From assembly GCF_025398175.1 (NCBI RefSeq), contig NZ_CP099734.1, positions 2,356,001 to 2,420,000 on the forward strand: a stretch of DNA of 64,000 nucleotides. The letters are read 5' to 3'. The stretch is from Photobacterium sp. TY1-4. GTDB lineage: Bacteria > Pseudomonadota > Gammaproteobacteria > Enterobacterales > Vibrionaceae. Positions 12,696 through 23,038 of this stretch are shown piece after piece. Under the pieces are notes generated by a model. It was not told where the DNA came from. It saw nothing but the letters and a program-made list of their open reading frames with translations, and did no database searches. Positions within the stretch are counted from its first letter, which is position 1. Every line of letters begins with the position of its first letter. A program made the position numbers and the translations under genes.

Positions 12696-14177
12696 ATGTC
12701 TATTCACGTTAAAAGCAATATTCACTGGGTTGGTCAACGCGACTGGGAGATCCGTGACTTCCACGGAACGGAGTACAAGACGCTGAAAGGGACCAGCTAC
12801 AACAGTTACCTTATCCGTGAAGGTAAAAACGTGCTGATTGACACGGTCGATCATAAATTCAGTTACGACTTCGTCCAGAAACTCGAGCAAGAGATTGACC
12901 TGAAAGAAATCGATCTGATCGTCATTAACCATGCTGAAGAGGACCACGCCGGCGCGCTATCGCTGCTGATGTCCAAGATCCCTGAAACCCCGATTTACTG
13001 TACCGAAAATGCTGTCGACTCGATTACCGGGCACCACCACCATCCTGAATGGAATTTCAATACTGTGAAAACCGGGGACAGCATAGACATCGGCAACGGC
13101 AGGTCACTCGTGTTCATCGAAACCCCAATGCTGCACTGGCCGGACAGCATGATGACCTACCTGACCGAAGATGCCGTCCTGTTCAGTAATGATGCCTTCG
13201 GCCAGCACTATTGTGACGAGCGTCTTTTCAATGATGAAGTTGAGTACAACGAGCTAATGGAGCAATGTCTGCGCTATTACTCCAACATACTGACGCCTTT
13301 TAGCCCCTTAGTTACAGCCAAGATCCACGAGGTACTGGCCTTTAACCTTCCGGTCGAGATGATTGCGACGTCCCATGGCGTGATCTGGCGTGATAACCCA
13401 GTCCAAATTATTGAAAAATACCTTGAATGGGCCGATGAATACAAGGAAGACAAAATCACTCTCTTCTATGATTCCATGTCCAACAATACCCGCATGATGG
13501 CCGATGCGATTGCCCAGGGCATTACTGAAACCGATCCCCGGGTAGCGGTGAAAATCTTCAACGTCGCTCGCCATGATAAAAACGAAATACTGGCCAATGT
13601 CTTCTGTTCCAAAGGGGTTCTAGTCGGGTCTTCAACCATGAACAACGTGATGATGCCGAAAGTTGCCGGTATGCTGGAAGAAATCACCGGCCTGCGCTTC
13701 AAAGGTAAGAAGGCCGGGGCTTTTGGTAGTTTTGGTTGGAATGGCGGCGCCGTTGATCGTATTCATGCCCGCCTCACAGATGCCGGATTCTTTACCACCG
13801 TCGGCATCAAAGTGAAATGGCGCCCGGATGGTAACGCCCTTGCAGCGTGCCGAGAGCATGGCCGAAAAATCGCACGCGAGTGGGCACTGCAGCCGATAGA
13901 AGCTCAGACAACGCCTGTCGAAGAACGTTGTGAAAGTCCGGCGCAATCCCAGCCAGCAAATCTGGCAACCCAAGCTGGTTCACCAACGAAACCAACTTGT
14001 TCCTCGGCCAACCCAACACAGAAGCAAATTTGTACGGTCTGTCAGTGGGTTTATGACCCTGAGCGAGGCGAGCCCAATCAGGACGTTATGCCCGGAACCT
14101 CATGGGAAGCTGTCCCTGACTCTTTCCTTTGCCCGGACTGCGGGATTGGTAAAAACGTCTTTGAACCATTGGCTTAG
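12696..14177 (+). CDS. norV: Anaerobic nitric oxide reductase flavorubredoxin
   Basis: 493 residues. Cytoplasmic enzyme that reduces NO to N2O under low oxygen using electrons from NorW. The metallo-beta-lactamase-like domain carries diiron ligands in H79-A-E81-E-D83-H84 and a later His in MLHWPDSM. A flavodoxin domain (~254-395, with [12 protein letters not shown]) follows. After a Pro/Ser/Thr/Gln-rich linker (~400-438), a C-terminal rubredoxin domain has paired CTVC and CPDCG motifs. norW begins 10 bases after the stop. No norR is adjacent, unlike E. coli, and the operator suggests NsrR control. Confidence 0.96.
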   Translation: MSIHVKSNIHWVGQRDWEIRDFHGTEYKTLKGTSYNSYLIREGKNVLIDTVDHKFSYDFVQKLEQEIDLKEIDLIVINHAEEDHAGALSLLMSKIPETPIYCTENAVDSITGHHHHPEWNFNTVKTGDSIDIGNGRSLVFIETPMLHWPDSMMTYLTEDAVLFSNDAFGQHYCDERLFNDEVEYNELMEQCLRYYSNILTPFSPLVTAKIHEVLAFNLPVEMIATSHGVIWRDNPVQIIEKYLEWADEYKEDKITLFYDSMSNNTRMMADAIAQGITETDPRVAVKIFNVARHDKNEILANVFCSKGVLVGSSTMNNVMMPKVAGMLEEITGLRFKGKKAGAFGSFGWNGGAVDRIHARLTDAGFFTTVGIKVKWRPDGNALAACREHGRKIAREWALQPIEAQTTPVEERCESPAQSQPANLATQAGSPTKPTCSSANPTQKQICTVCQWVYDPERGEPNQDVMPGTSWEAVPDSFLCPDCGIGKNVFEPLA

Positions 14178-14187
14178 GAGGCTGGAC

Positions 14188-15333
14188 ATGGATAAGCATA
14201 TCATAATTATTGGAAGCGGCTTTGCCGCTTACCAACTGGTGAAATCACTGCGAAAACTTGATAACGCAGCACCCATAACAGTCATTACTGCTGATAGTGG
14301 GGATGACTATTCCAAGCCAGAACTGAGCCATGTTTTTTCCCGCAGGCAGACAGCTGGTGATTTAATCAAACAGACGGCAGATGAATTTAGCGCATCACAA
14401 CAAATCGAGCTGATGAACTACACCAAAGTTCAATCCATTGATATTGAGGCCAAAGTTGTCAAACTGCCAGATCATCAAATCAGCTACTCCAAATTGGTCC
14501 TGGCAACCGGTGCATCATCACTGGTACCGGCTTTTGAAGGCAACGCGACGGACGAGATAGCGACGCTCAACAGTTTATCTGAATATGCTAACCGGCAGGA
14601 TCGTCTGGCATCCGCTAAATCCGTTGTCGTGATGGGAGCCGGGCTGATCGGCACTGAGATTGCCATGGATCTCGTCCTTGCAGGCAAACAGGTGACGCTT
14701 TGTGATCGGGCAGATAGACTGATGCCAACCCTACTGCCTTCTTTCCTTGGCGCTGAGTTGTATCAGGTCATGGTAGAACATCAGGTCGGGGTCAAACTCT
14801 CCTCAACGGTTCAGGCTGTCAACCGCCACCACCAGCAACTCATTGTTCAGTTTGACGATCAAAGCTATGTCCAAGCAGATGCCGTAATCGCAGCCATGGG
14901 CCTGAAGCCAAACATCCTGCTAGCAAGCGATGCAGGCCTGGCTGTCAATCAGGGTATTCTCGTTGATGATCAGTTGCGCACTTCCGCTCAGGATGTCTAT
15001 GCCTTAGGAGACTGCGCCGAGTTTGATGGCAAAGTCAGAGCGTTCCTGCAACCGACAATGCTATCGGCGATAGCATTGGCCAAAACACTGTTGGGGACAC
15101 CAACGCCGTTCAAGCTGCCAGCCAGTCTCATCAAAGCTAAAACGCCGTGGTTCCCGCTTAGTCTGTCCGGACAAACAGCAAGCGTGCGAGCACGATGGGA
15201 AGTCACCCGGGATGATGAAGGCTATATCGCCAAAGCCTTTGACAGAGAAACAGAAACACTGATTGGATTTGTCGTCAGTCACGAGCAACAAAAATCTGCG
15301 TTTCCGCTGCTGCGTCAGCTACCGGCCGAATAA
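14188..15333 (+). CDS. norW: NADH:flavorubredoxin reductase
   Basis: 381 residues. FAD enzyme passing electrons from NADH to the rubredoxin domain of NorV. FAD-binding GSGFAAYQLV is near the N terminus, the NADH-binding GAGLIGTEIAMDL is mid-protein and the second FAD motif is YALGDCAEF. The frame is open upstream into norV, but the ATG at 14188 preceded by AGGAG (14176-14180) and starting MDKHIIIIGSGFAAY is clearly the start. Second gene of the norVW operon, ending at a strong terminator. Confidence 0.95.
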   Translation: MDKHIIIIGSGFAAYQLVKSLRKLDNAAPITVITADSGDDYSKPELSHVFSRRQTAGDLIKQTADEFSASQQIELMNYTKVQSIDIEAKVVKLPDHQISYSKLVLATGASSLVPAFEGNATDEIATLNSLSEYANRQDRLASAKSVVVMGAGLIGTEIAMDLVLAGKQVTLCDRADRLMPTLLPSFLGAELYQVMVEHQVGVKLSSTVQAVNRHHQQLIVQFDDQSYVQADAVIAAMGLKPNILLASDAGLAVNQGILVDDQLRTSAQDVYALGDCAEFDGKVRAFLQPTMLSAIALAKTLLGTPTPFKLPASLIKAKTPWFPLSLSGQTASVRARWEVTRDDEGYIAKAFDRETETLIGFVVSHEQQKSAFPLLRQLPAE

Positions 15334-15386
15334 TTTCTTCCAGGCACTACTCCGAGGACGATAGCTACACGAAAAGGACTTCATTT

Positions 15387-15414
15387 GAGAGGCCACCTCA
15401 GCCTCTCTTTTTTT
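15387..15414 (+). terminator. norVW terminator
   Basis: GAGAGGC (15387-15393), 7-nt loop, GCCTCTC (15401-15407) and a run of T. Confidence 0.88.
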
Positions 15415-15497
15415 GCTCTTGCTCACAACGACTTCCCCATCACTCTCATCGCTGAAATGCGCTATACTCGCGGCAAACGCCTAGCAATAGTGATCTT

Positions 15498-16631
15498 ATG
15501 TACCAACTCAGCTTCGCCTTTGATGCCTTTCTGGCGCAATACTGGCAAAAACAACCGACCATCATCAAAGGTGGTTTCCAGAACTTCATTGACCCAATCA
15601 GCCCGGACGAGCTGGCCGGTTTGGCGATGGAGGAAGAAGTCGATTCCCGCTATATCGCCAGACACGGCGAAGACTGGGATGTCCGTCATGGGCCGCTCAG
15701 TTTTGACAACATGCCGGAGGACAACTGGTCTTTCACCGTGCAGGCCGCCAACCACTGGCATGAAGGCGCCGCACGTCTGGTCGCTCCGTTTCGCCAAATG
15801 CCCGGTTGGTTGTTTGATGATTTGATGATCAGCTATTCCACCCCAGGTGGCGGCGTCGGTCCGCATATTGATCAGTACGATGTCTTTATCGTCCAGGGCT
15901 CGGGCAAACGCCGCTGGCGGGTCGGTCCGAAGAAAGAGGACTACGAGGAAGAATTCCGCCACCCTGCCCTGCGCCATATCAAGGACTTTGATCCGATCAT
16001 TGATGAGATCCTCGAGCCGGGCGATATCCTTTATATACCGCCGGGTTTCCCCCATGACGGCTATGCCATCGAGACGGCAATGAGCTTTTCGGTCGGCTTC
16101 CGTTCGCCGAAAAAACAGGAGCTGCTGAGCAGTTTTGCTGATTATGTGATTGCCAATGAAATCGGGGATGTGCATTACCACAACCCCGATTTACCGGCCC
16201 GGAAAAACTATGGCGCGATCCCGGATGCTGAATTTCGCGATCTGGAAAACATGATGCGCAGCCTGCTGGATCACCCGCAGCTTTTGAAAAAGTGGATGGG
16301 GGAGCACCTGAGTGCCAGCCGCCACGAGCTGGATGTCATCACGGCCGAGCCGCCATGGCAGATCAACGAAACTTACCAGTTCCTCGAAGAAGGGGAAACG
16401 GTCAAACGCTTGGGCGGCCTGCGGGCTTTCTACTACCCGGAGCACCCGCATATTCTCTACATTAATGGTGAACGGTTTGAGCTGCCGCCGGAGTGCAGCA
16501 ATGCAGCTACCTATCTGTGCGATCAGGACACCATCAGCCGCGACAGCCTGGGCAAACAGCTCGACCATCCGGCCTTTATGGCGCTCCTCACCCAGCTGAT
16601 TAACTTAGGGTACTGGTACCCGGCTGAATAA
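15498..16631 (+). CDS. roxA: 50S ribosomal protein L16 arginine 3-hydroxylase (JmjC)
   Basis: 377 residues (YcfD/RoxA). Fe(II)/2-oxoglutarate oxygenase that hydroxylates an arginine of ribosomal protein L16. The cupin core shows the HxD iron-binding pair H123-I-D125 in GPHIDQYDVF and the distal His in PPGFPHDGYAIE. The winged-helix C-terminal region is complete. Monocistronic, between the norVW terminator and a GC-rich hairpin. It depends on oxygen, in contrast with the anaerobic norVW operon just upstream. Confidence 0.95.
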   Translation: MYQLSFAFDAFLAQYWQKQPTIIKGGFQNFIDPISPDELAGLAMEEEVDSRYIARHGEDWDVRHGPLSFDNMPEDNWSFTVQAANHWHEGAARLVAPFRQMPGWLFDDLMISYSTPGGGVGPHIDQYDVFIVQGSGKRRWRVGPKKEDYEEEFRHPALRHIKDFDPIIDEILEPGDILYIPPGFPHDGYAIETAMSFSVGFRSPKKQELLSSFADYVIANEIGDVHYHNPDLPARKNYGAIPDAEFRDLENMMRSLLDHPQLLKKWMGEHLSASRHELDVITAEPPWQINETYQFLEEGETVKRLGGLRAFYYPEHPHILYINGERFELPPECSNAATYLCDQDTISRDSLGKQLDHPAFMALLTQLINLGYWYPAE

Positions 16632-16659
16632 CCGCGGACACCATCAATACATACGCGAC

Positions 16660-16691
16660 GGCCGCTGCGTTGACTTCACAACGTAGCGGCC
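16660..16691 (+). terminator. Hairpin after roxA, probable terminator
   Basis: GGCCGCT (16660-16666) with CGTTG pairs with CAACG and AGCGGCC (ending 16691), one mismatch. Only a weak T tract (ATTCTCGTTTT) follows. Confidence 0.55.
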
Positions 16692-16765
16692 ATTCTCGTT
16701 TTGCCCGGAGCCTGTCCCTCGGCGACACCTCGATCCACTCGGCGAAACCTTGGCCTTCTTCTTCG

Positions 16766-18877
16766 CTATACCTTGAACTGTCCGGTCAGGGCCTGCTGGT
16801 GAGTCGACAAGCGGGTCAATCGCTGGCCGATATCTGCTGAGCTTTCGGCCTGATTCAGGATCCCTTCACTCAAATTGCGAATATTCACCACATTGCGGTT
16901 CACTTCGCCTGACACCGCCTGCTGCTCCTGCGCAGCATGCATGATCTGCTCGTTCATCGCCTGAATCGACTTCACGGCATCCGTGATCTGATCCAGACTC
17001 TCGACGGCCTGACTGACCTGCTGCGCGGTTTCTGTCGCCAGCTCACTGCCTTCTTCGATGGCCCCGACAACATCCTGAGTCCCCTGCTGCAACACCTCAA
17101 TCACCGAGCGAATTTGACCGACCGAGTCCTGGGTACGACCGGCCAGTTGGCGTACTTCATCAGCCACCACCGCAAACCCCCGTCCCTGCTCACCGGCACG
17201 CGCCGCCTCAATGGCCGCGTTCAATGCCAGTAGATTCGTTTGCTCTGAAATTGCAGCAATGACTTGCAGGATCTGATTAATATCGTCGCTGTTACTAGCC
17301 AGTGCCCGGGCTGCCGGTACGGCATTCGCCATCCGGGACACCAACGCGGTCATCGCTTCAGCAGAGCGCTCGACCACCTGCTGGCCATCTTCAGCCGATA
17401 TACCGGCCTGGCTGGCAGCCACCACTGCCGTTTCGGTATGGTGGACCACTTGCTCAGCAGTCTGAGCCATTTCTTCAGCGGCCGTCGCCACCATATCCAC
17501 TTCTTTAAATTGTGCCTGGCTGCTGTCCCGGCTACTGCTGGCGACCTGGGCCGCTTCGTTGGCGGTACGACCAACCTCATCGACGGCTTTGACGACCTGA
17601 CTCATAGTGTGTTGCAGTTTGTCCAGGAAACGGTTAAACCACAGCGCCAGCTCACCGACCTCATCCTGCTGAACGACCTCAAGCCGCTGCGTTAAATCGC
17701 CCTCACCGGAGGCGATGTCTTTTAGTCGTTCAGCCACCTGCTTGATTGGGGCCACCAACCGGGCGGCGGAAAACAACACCACCAGCAGTCCCACAACCGC
17801 GATGATGGCGCTGGCTGCGACCTGAACCCAGGTTGATTCTTCACGCTGTTGGGTGATTGCCGAATCCAGGGAAATCGCTTCGGCCAACACCTGGTCCGCC
17901 GGCAACTGGATCACCACCCCCCAAGAGGATTGTCCCAGGGAGACCGGAGTAAACGCCTGCAGCCATTGTTGATCACCGCTCCAGCCGACCACAGTCTGCC
18001 CCTGCGCCAGCCAGCTTGAGATCGCTTCGGGTAAGCCATCACCGCGGTTCAATTTGCTGCCCCGCCGGTTGCTGGCCTGATCCCAGGCGACAATCGTGCC
18101 CTGCTCACTGAGCAAGGAAACCTTTCCGCTGCCACCGAACATGCTCTGGTCAACCTGACTGATCACCGAATGCAGCGTATCAAGCCGGATATCAATCCCC
18201 ATCACCCCGACAGCTACCTCATCAACAACCAACGGAATGGTAATGGTGCTAACCAGTTGCCCTTCTCCCCCATGGGTCGCAAATTTCGGCTCCAGAACAC
18301 ACGGATTAAGGCTGCTTAAGCTACAGCGATACCAGGATGCTTGCTGTGCAGTGAGAGCCGTTTCAGAAAAGACAAACTGGGCTGCATCTTCGGTGCCCGG
18401 TTTGGCCCAGTAGGATGCAAAACGCCCTTGTTCATTGGCACCGACATAGGAAGCACTGTGGTAATTGTTATCTTCGCCATCGAGCGCATCGGGTTCAAAC
18501 ACGGCGAAAGTGCCATAAATATTAGGAAACTCATTGGCGGCGCGGCGGAGCAGCTCATTAATCGAGCCGCGCAGTGCTTCGCTGCCGGTAAAATTCTCTT
18601 CGGCATTGTATTTGAGAAACAGCACACTCTGCGCCAGCATTTCCGCGCGATAGGTAGCTTCATCCAGATACTGCTGCACGCGGATTGCCTGACGTTCAGC
18701 TTGCGCCTGCACGACGCTCTGCGACTTCCCCCGCAACGAGGCAAATGACTGCTCGCTGACCAGCTGCTGGCTTTGCGCCGAAAAGTAAAAAGAGAGACTG
18801 GTTAACACCAGTACTGTCATCAATAGGCCGACCCCTGCCATCAGGGTAATTTTCCATTGCACCGATAATGACCGCAT
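16766..18877 (-). CDS. Methyl-accepting chemotaxis protein with dCache sensor
   Basis: 703 residues. Inner-membrane chemoreceptor signalling to CheA/CheW. TM1 is residues ~8-32, followed by a ~315-residue periplasmic region of dCache type with motifs such as [10 protein letters not shown] and [14 protein letters not shown]2 is ~351-373, HAMP ~373-427, and a long cytoplasmic coiled coil has the conserved hairpin tip [37 protein letters not shown] split around residues 543-580. There is no CheR-docking pentapeptide at the C terminus. The ligand cannot be read from sequence; amino acids or related small molecules are typical for dCache receptors. Monocistronic, beside the opp operon but separated by 175 bases. 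Confidence 0.94.
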   Translation of the reverse strand: MRSLSVQWKITLMAGVGLLMTVLVLTSLSFYFSAQSQQLVSEQSFASLRGKSQSVVQAQAERQAIRVQQYLDEATYRAEMLAQSVLFLKYNAEENFTGSEALRGSINELLRRAANEFPNIYGTFAVFEPDALDGEDNNYHSASYVGANEQGRFASYWAKPGTEDAAQFVFSETALTAQQASWYRCSLSSLNPCVLEPKFATHGGEGQLVSTITIPLVVDEVAVGVMGIDIRLDTLHSVISQVDQSMFGGSGKVSLLSEQGTIVAWDQASNRRGSKLNRGDGLPEAISSWLAQGQTVVGWSGDQQWLQAFTPVSLGQSSWGVVIQLPADQVLAEAISLDSAITQQREESTWVQVAASAIIAVVGLLVVLFSAARLVAPIKQVAERLKDIASGEGDLTQRLEVVQQDEVGELALWFNRFLDKLQHTMSQVVKAVDEVGRTANEAAQVASSSRDSSQAQFKEVDMVATAAEEMAQTAEQVVHHTETAVVAASQAGISAEDGQQVVERSAEAMTALVSRMANAVPAARALASNSDDINQILQVIAAISEQTNLLALNAAIEAARAGEQGRGFAVVADEVRQLAGRTQDSVGQIRSVIEVLQQGTQDVVGAIEEGSELATETAQQVSQAVESLDQITDAVKSIQAMNEQIMHAAQEQQAVSGEVNRNVVNIRNLSEGILNQAESSADIGQRLTRLSTHQQALTGQFKV

Positions 18878-19002
18878 ATCAACAATCCTTGTTTTTCTTA
18901 AATACGATGTGTGACTGAAACATGCTGTCGAACAACGTAAGAGACGCCGCGACGTTTGTATTTTGACTCCCGGTTTTGATTTCTTGCAAAGGCCCCCAAT
19001 AG

Positions 19003-19031
19003 AAAAAAAGCGCGGCTTTTACACCGCGCTT
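19003..19031 (-). terminator. opp operon terminator
   Basis: AAGCGCGG (19008-19015) and CCGCGCTT (19024-19031) form the stem. On the minus strand it is followed by a run of seven T. Confidence 0.9.
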
Positions 19032-19056
19032 AAAGCCTGTCACAGGCTTGAATTAA
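19003..19056 (-). ncRNA. oppZ: Candidate OppZ-type 3' UTR small RNA of the opp operon
   Basis: From the oppF stop codon (19053-19055) the minus strand gives hairpin 1 (AAGCCTG/CAGGCTT, 19033-19049) and a terminator hairpin (19008-19031), ~54 nt in all. In Vibrio cholerae an sRNA of this size, OppZ, is released from the oppABCDF 3' end by RNase E and represses oppB. Here two 5-nt blocks (19050-19054 and 19041-19045) are complementary to the oppB ribosome-binding region (22926-22930 and 22933-22937). Processing is inferred, not seen. Confidence 0.45.
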
Positions 19057-20048
19057 TGTACGTTTAAACAGGCCACCGCATGGATGTCACCGCCTTCCAG
19101 TTGCGGTTTTTTCTCCGCACATGTTGCGGTCGCCTGCGGGCAGCGGGTCCGGAACACACACCCTGAAGGCGGGTTCATCGGCGACGGCAGCTCCCCTTCC
19201 AGCAACTGGATCTCTTTATTGCGTTCAAGGTCCGGATCCGGGATTGGCACCGCTGACATCAGCGCTTTGGTATAAGGGTGTTTCGGTTCGGCAAACAGTG
19301 CCTCTCCTTCGCCCATTTCCACCGCGTTCCCGAGATACATCACCAGAACGCGGTCGGAGATGTGTTTCACCACCGACAAGTCGTGCGCGATGAAAATCAG
19401 GCTCAGCCCCATTTCCTTCTGCAGAGATTTCAGCAGGTTCACCACCTGCGCCTGAATCGAGACATCGAGCGCTGAGACCGGCTCATCACAGATGATCAAT
19501 TTCGGTTTCAGGATCAGCGCACGGGCAATCCCGATCCGCTGACACTGACCGCCGGAGAATTCGTGCGGGTAGCGGTTGATCACGTTCGGCAACAGGCCGA
19601 CTTTCGTCATCATCGCCTTCACCTGCTGCTTCACATCATCGACACTCATGTTCGGATAAAAAGCCTTCAGCGGCTCGGCAATGATTTCACCAACCGTCAT
19701 GCGCGGGTTCAGTGACGCCAGCGGGTCCTGGAAAATCATCTGGATCTCTTTGCGCTTTTCACGCATCGCCACCTGATCCAACTTGGTCAGATCCTGGCCC
19801 AGCCAAACAACATTGCCTTCAGTCGCTTCAACCAAACCGATCACCGCGCGGGCAAACGTCGACTTTCCACAGCCAGACTCACCCACCACGCCCAGGGTCT
19901 CACCTTCATATAAACGGATCCCGACCCCATCGACCGCTTTCAGTTTGGTCGGCTTGGTCCACGGCCAGGCCGATTTGGCGGCAATGTCAAAGTGAACTTT
20001 GAGATCCTGGATCTCTAACAACAGATTTTTTTGTGCTTCCATTACCAC
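19053..20048 (-). CDS. oppF: Oligopeptide ABC transporter ATPase OppF
   Basis: 331 residues. Second ATPase of the OppABCDF peptide importer. Walker A GESGCGKSTFAR, signature FSGGQCQRIGIARAL and Walker B LIICDEPVSALD are present, with the C-terminal oligopeptide/dipeptide extension (FRTRCPQATATC) holding cysteines typical of the Opp/Dpp family. The first ATG overlaps the oppD stop (ATGGTAATGG); the second ATG, at 20042, is equally plausible. Last gene of the operon, leading into the candidate OppZ region. Confidence 0.95.
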   Translation of the reverse strand: MVMEAQKNLLLEIQDLKVHFDIAAKSAWPWTKPTKLKAVDGVGIRLYEGETLGVVGESGCGKSTFARAVIGLVEATEGNVVWLGQDLTKLDQVAMREKRKEIQMIFQDPLASLNPRMTVGEIIAEPLKAFYPNMSVDDVKQQVKAMMTKVGLLPNVINRYPHEFSGGQCQRIGIARALILKPKLIICDEPVSALDVSIQAQVVNLLKSLQKEMGLSLIFIAHDLSVVKHISDRVLVMYLGNAVEMGEGEALFAEPKHPYTKALMSAVPIPDPDLERNKEIQLLEGELPSPMNPPSGCVFRTRCPQATATCAEKKPQLEGGDIHAVACLNVH

Positions 20049-21007
20049 GTCCCCACATCAGAAAAACACGCACGTAAACGACCTTCCGCAAAGCCCAGCA
20101 GCGCAGGGGCTTCCTGCTTACACTGAGGGGTTGCCCGGTGGCAACGCTCCTGGTAAGGACAGCCTGGTGGCAGACGCAGTAAGTTCGGCGGGTTACCCGG
20201 GATCGTCGGCAGGATTTCTCCTTCAGTATCCAGGCGTGGAATCGCCTTCAACAAACCCTCTGTATACGGGTGTGACGGCTGATAGAAAATTTCGTTGATC
20301 TTGCCGTATTCCATGGTCCGACCGGCATACATCACCAGAACCTTGTCGCAGCTCCCGGCAACCACCCCCAGATCGTGGGTGATCATGATGATCGCGGTGT
20401 TGAAATCACTTTTGAGCTCGTTAAGCAGCTCCATGATCTGTGCCTGAACGGTCACATCCAGTGCCGTGGTCGGCTCATCGGCAATCAGCAGTTTCGGACG
20501 GCACAGCAATGCCATGGCAATCATCACCCGCTGGCGCATCCCGCCGGAAAATTCATGCGGGTACATGGTGATCCGCTTGCGTGCTTCTGGAATTTTCACC
20601 GCTTCCAGCATCCGGACACTTTCTTCAAACGCTTCAGACTTGCCCATGCCCTTGTGCAGCATCAGCACTTCCATCAGCTGATCGCTGACTTTCATGTACG
20701 GGTTCAGCGAGGTCATCGGATCCTGAAAGATCATCGCGATCTGCTCGGCGCGGATCTTGTTGAGCTCCCGCTCCGGCAGATTGAGAATTTCACGACCTTC
20801 AAATTTAGCACTGCCGCTAATCACGCCGTTTTTGGCCAACAGGCCCATAATCGAGAAGACGGTCTGGCTTTTGCCAGAACCGGATTCACCAACAATACCC
20901 AGGGTTTCTCCCTGCTCCAGAGAGAAGTTCAGATCATTAACCGCGGTGACGATCCCGTCTTGTGTTTTAAATTCTACGCGTAGATCTTTGACATCTAATA
21001 AGCTCAT
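20042..21007 (-). CDS. oppD: Oligopeptide ABC transporter ATPase OppD
   Basis: 321 residues. First ATPase of the Opp importer. Walker A GESGSGKSQTV, signature FSGGMRQRVMIAMAL, Walker B LLIADEPTTALD, and the C-terminal extension CPYQERCHRATPQC with the cysteine pattern of the family. It starts 68 bases after oppC and overlaps the start of oppF, giving translational coupling of the two ATPases. Confidence 0.96.
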   Translation of the reverse strand: MSLLDVKDLRVEFKTQDGIVTAVNDLNFSLEQGETLGIVGESGSGKSQTVFSIMGLLAKNGVISGSAKFEGREILNLPERELNKIRAEQIAMIFQDPMTSLNPYMKVSDQLMEVLMLHKGMGKSEAFEESVRMLEAVKIPEARKRITMYPHEFSGGMRQRVMIAMALLCRPKLLIADEPTTALDVTVQAQIMELLNELKSDFNTAIIMITHDLGVVAGSCDKVLVMYAGRTMEYGKINEIFYQPSHPYTEGLLKAIPRLDTEGEILPTIPGNPPNLLRLPPGCPYQERCHRATPQCKQEAPALLGFAEGRLRACFSDVGTW

Positions 21008-21075
21008 AAATACTTCCTTATAACGCCTGTCGCTGGCTGAGCCGGACGACAGCCCAGCCAGGGCAATTCCGATTC

Positions 21076-21990
21076 TTATCTGTCTTTTGGATCCAGTGCG
21101 TCACGCAAACCGTCACCCACATAGTTAAAGCAGAACAAAGTTACGACCATAAATGCTGCAGGGAACATCAGCTGCCAGATGGCCACTTCCATCGTTTGAG
21201 AGCCTTCTTGCAGAAGCGCGCCCCAGCTGGTCATCGGCTCCTGTACCCCAAGGCCCAGAAAGCTAAGGAAGGACTCAGTCAGGATCATTGACGGTACCAG
21301 TAGGGTTGAGTACACGGCAACAATACCTAAAACGTTTGGCACGATATGGCGGGTAATGATCCGCCAGCGGCTGACCCCGGAGACGTAGGCAGCTTCAATA
21401 AACTCTTTGCTACGCAGCGACAGGGTCTGACCCCGAACAATCCGCGCCATATCCAGCCAGGAGATCGCACCGATCGCAACGAAAATCAGCATGATGTTCC
21501 GGCCAAAGAAGGTCACCAGCACGATCACGAAGAACATGAACGGGATGGAGTACAGGATTTCCAGCACCCGCATCATCACGCGGTCAGTCCGGCCGCCAAT
21601 AAAACCGGAAGTCGCGCCGTATAACGTCCCGATCACCACGGCGACCAATGCGCCCAGGATCCCAACCATCAGGGAGATCCGGCCACCAATCAGGGTCCGG
21701 GTATACAGGTCACGGCCCAGGCTGTCAGTTCCGAAAAAGTGACCTTCAGGACCGAAGCTTGGCCCCGCATGCATCGCATACCAATCGGTATCATCAAATG
21801 CATACTGGCTGAACATCGGACCAAAAATCACAGCCAGGGTGATCAAAAACAGGATCCCCAGGCTCACCATCGCCGCTTTATTGCGCATAAAACGAATACG
21901 GGCATCTTGCCACAGGCTACGGCCTTCAATTTCCAGCTGTTCAGAAAACTTCTCAACGGCCTCTACATTTTCTTTTTTTGTAAGCATCAT
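21076..21990 (-). CDS. oppC: Oligopeptide ABC transporter permease OppC
   Basis: 304 residues. Inner-membrane permease with an N-terminal cytoplasmic extension, one TM helix (~39-60) and five further helices. The EAA loop that docks the ATPase is EAAYVSGVSRWRIITRHIVPN. Family block HFFGTDSLGRDLYTR is present. 12 bases after oppB. Confidence 0.96.
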   Translation of the reverse strand: MMLTKKENVEAVEKFSEQLEIEGRSLWQDARIRFMRNKAAMVSLGILFLITLAVIFGPMFSQYAFDDTDWYAMHAGPSFGPEGHFFGTDSLGRDLYTRTLIGGRISLMVGILGALVAVVIGTLYGATSGFIGGRTDRVMMRVLEILYSIPFMFFVIVLVTFFGRNIMLIFVAIGAISWLDMARIVRGQTLSLRSKEFIEAAYVSGVSRWRIITRHIVPNVLGIVAVYSTLLVPSMILTESFLSFLGLGVQEPMTSWGALLQEGSQTMEVAIWQLMFPAAFMVVTLFCFNYVGDGLRDALDPKDR

Positions 21991-22002
21991 GGTGTTGGCC
22001 CC

Positions 22003-22923
22003 CTAGTAACGAATTTTCGGATCAATGTACGCCAAGGCAATATCGACAAGCGCATTGAAGATAATTGTCAGGGTACCGATAAGAATCGTGATACCAAGGA
22101 CCAGTGAATAATCACGGTTAAAGGCAGCGTTCACGAACAATTTGCCGATGCCAGGCAGGCCGAAGATGGTTTCGATGACTACCGAGCCGGTGATAATCCC
22201 GACGAAGGCAGGCCCCATATAGGACACCACAGGCAACAGGGCTGGTTTCAGTGCATGCTTGAGAATAATGTAGGTATAGCTCAGCCCTTTGGCGCGGGCA
22301 GTGCGGATAAAGTTACTGTTCAGTGTCTCGATCATGCTACCACGGGTGATCCGCGCAAACGTCGCAACGTACAACAGCGACATCCCGATCATCGGCAGCA
22401 TCATGTATTGCAGCGAGCCGTCATTCCAGCCGCCGGCTGGCAGCCAACCGAGGTTAATCGAGAAGATATAAATCAGGACCGGCGCCAGGATAAAGGAGGG
22501 CATCACCACCCCGGCCATGGCGGTTGACATGATAGTGTAATCAAGCCAACTATTTTGCTTCAAAGCAGCAATCGTCCCGACGGTGACCCCCATGATGAGT
22601 GCAAAGATAAAGGCAAAGAAACCAATCTTGGCCGAGACCGGCAGCGCTTCGGCCACCAGTTCATTCACCGTAAAGTCTTTATATTTAAATGACGGGCCAA
22701 AATCGCCGTGGAGAATATTTCCAAGGTAGGTCGTGTATTGCTCAAATACCGGCTTATCCAGGCCGTATTTCGCCTCGATATTGGCCATCACCTCCGGCGG
22801 CAGCGGTCGGTCGCTGGAGAAAGGGTTGCCTGGCGCAAAACGCATCAGGAAAAACGAGATTGTAATCAGTACCAACAGGGTCGGTATAGCTTCAAAAATC
22901 CGTTTTGCGATGAATTTAATCAT
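22003..22923 (-). CDS. oppB: Oligopeptide ABC transporter permease OppB
   Basis: 306 residues. Permease partner of OppC with six predicted membrane segments. The EAA-like loop RTARAKGLSYTYIILKHALKPAL and the N-terminal block FAPGNPFSSDRPLPPEV are typical. It lies 110 bases after oppA, behind a stem-loop (22981-23038). Its ribosome-site region GGTGGAATTTT is partly complementary to the operon's own 3' UTR, suggesting OppZ-like feedback. Confidence 0.96.
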   Translation of the reverse strand: MIKFIAKRIFEAIPTLLVLITISFFLMRFAPGNPFSSDRPLPPEVMANIEAKYGLDKPVFEQYTTYLGNILHGDFGPSFKYKDFTVNELVAEALPVSAKIGFFAFIFALIMGVTVGTIAALKQNSWLDYTIMSTAMAGVVMPSFILAPVLIYIFSINLGWLPAGGWNDGSLQYMMLPMIGMSLLYVATFARITRGSMIETLNSNFIRTARAKGLSYTYIILKHALKPALLPVVSYMGPAFVGIITGSVVIETIFGLPGIGKLFVNAAFNRDYSLVLGITILIGTLTIIFNALVDIALAYIDPKIRY

Positions 22924-22980
22924 AAAATTCCACCGTGTCGTTCAGTCTGTGACAGTTAACGTTTGTTCGTAACAAATACG

Positions 22981-23038
22981 AATAAACAGCACTGCCCCAT
23001 TCCTGGAGCAGCGCATATTAGATATCTTGCTGTTTATT
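22981..23038 (-). other. Stem-loop between oppA and oppB
   Basis: AATAAACAGC (22981-22990) pairs with GCTGTTTATT (23029-23038), enclosing a smaller CTG..CCA/TGG..CAG hairpin. The stem includes the oppA stop codon. No T tract follows, so this looks like an mRNA-stabilising or attenuating structure that could raise the OppA to OppBCDF ratio rather than a full terminator. Confidence 0.5.
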
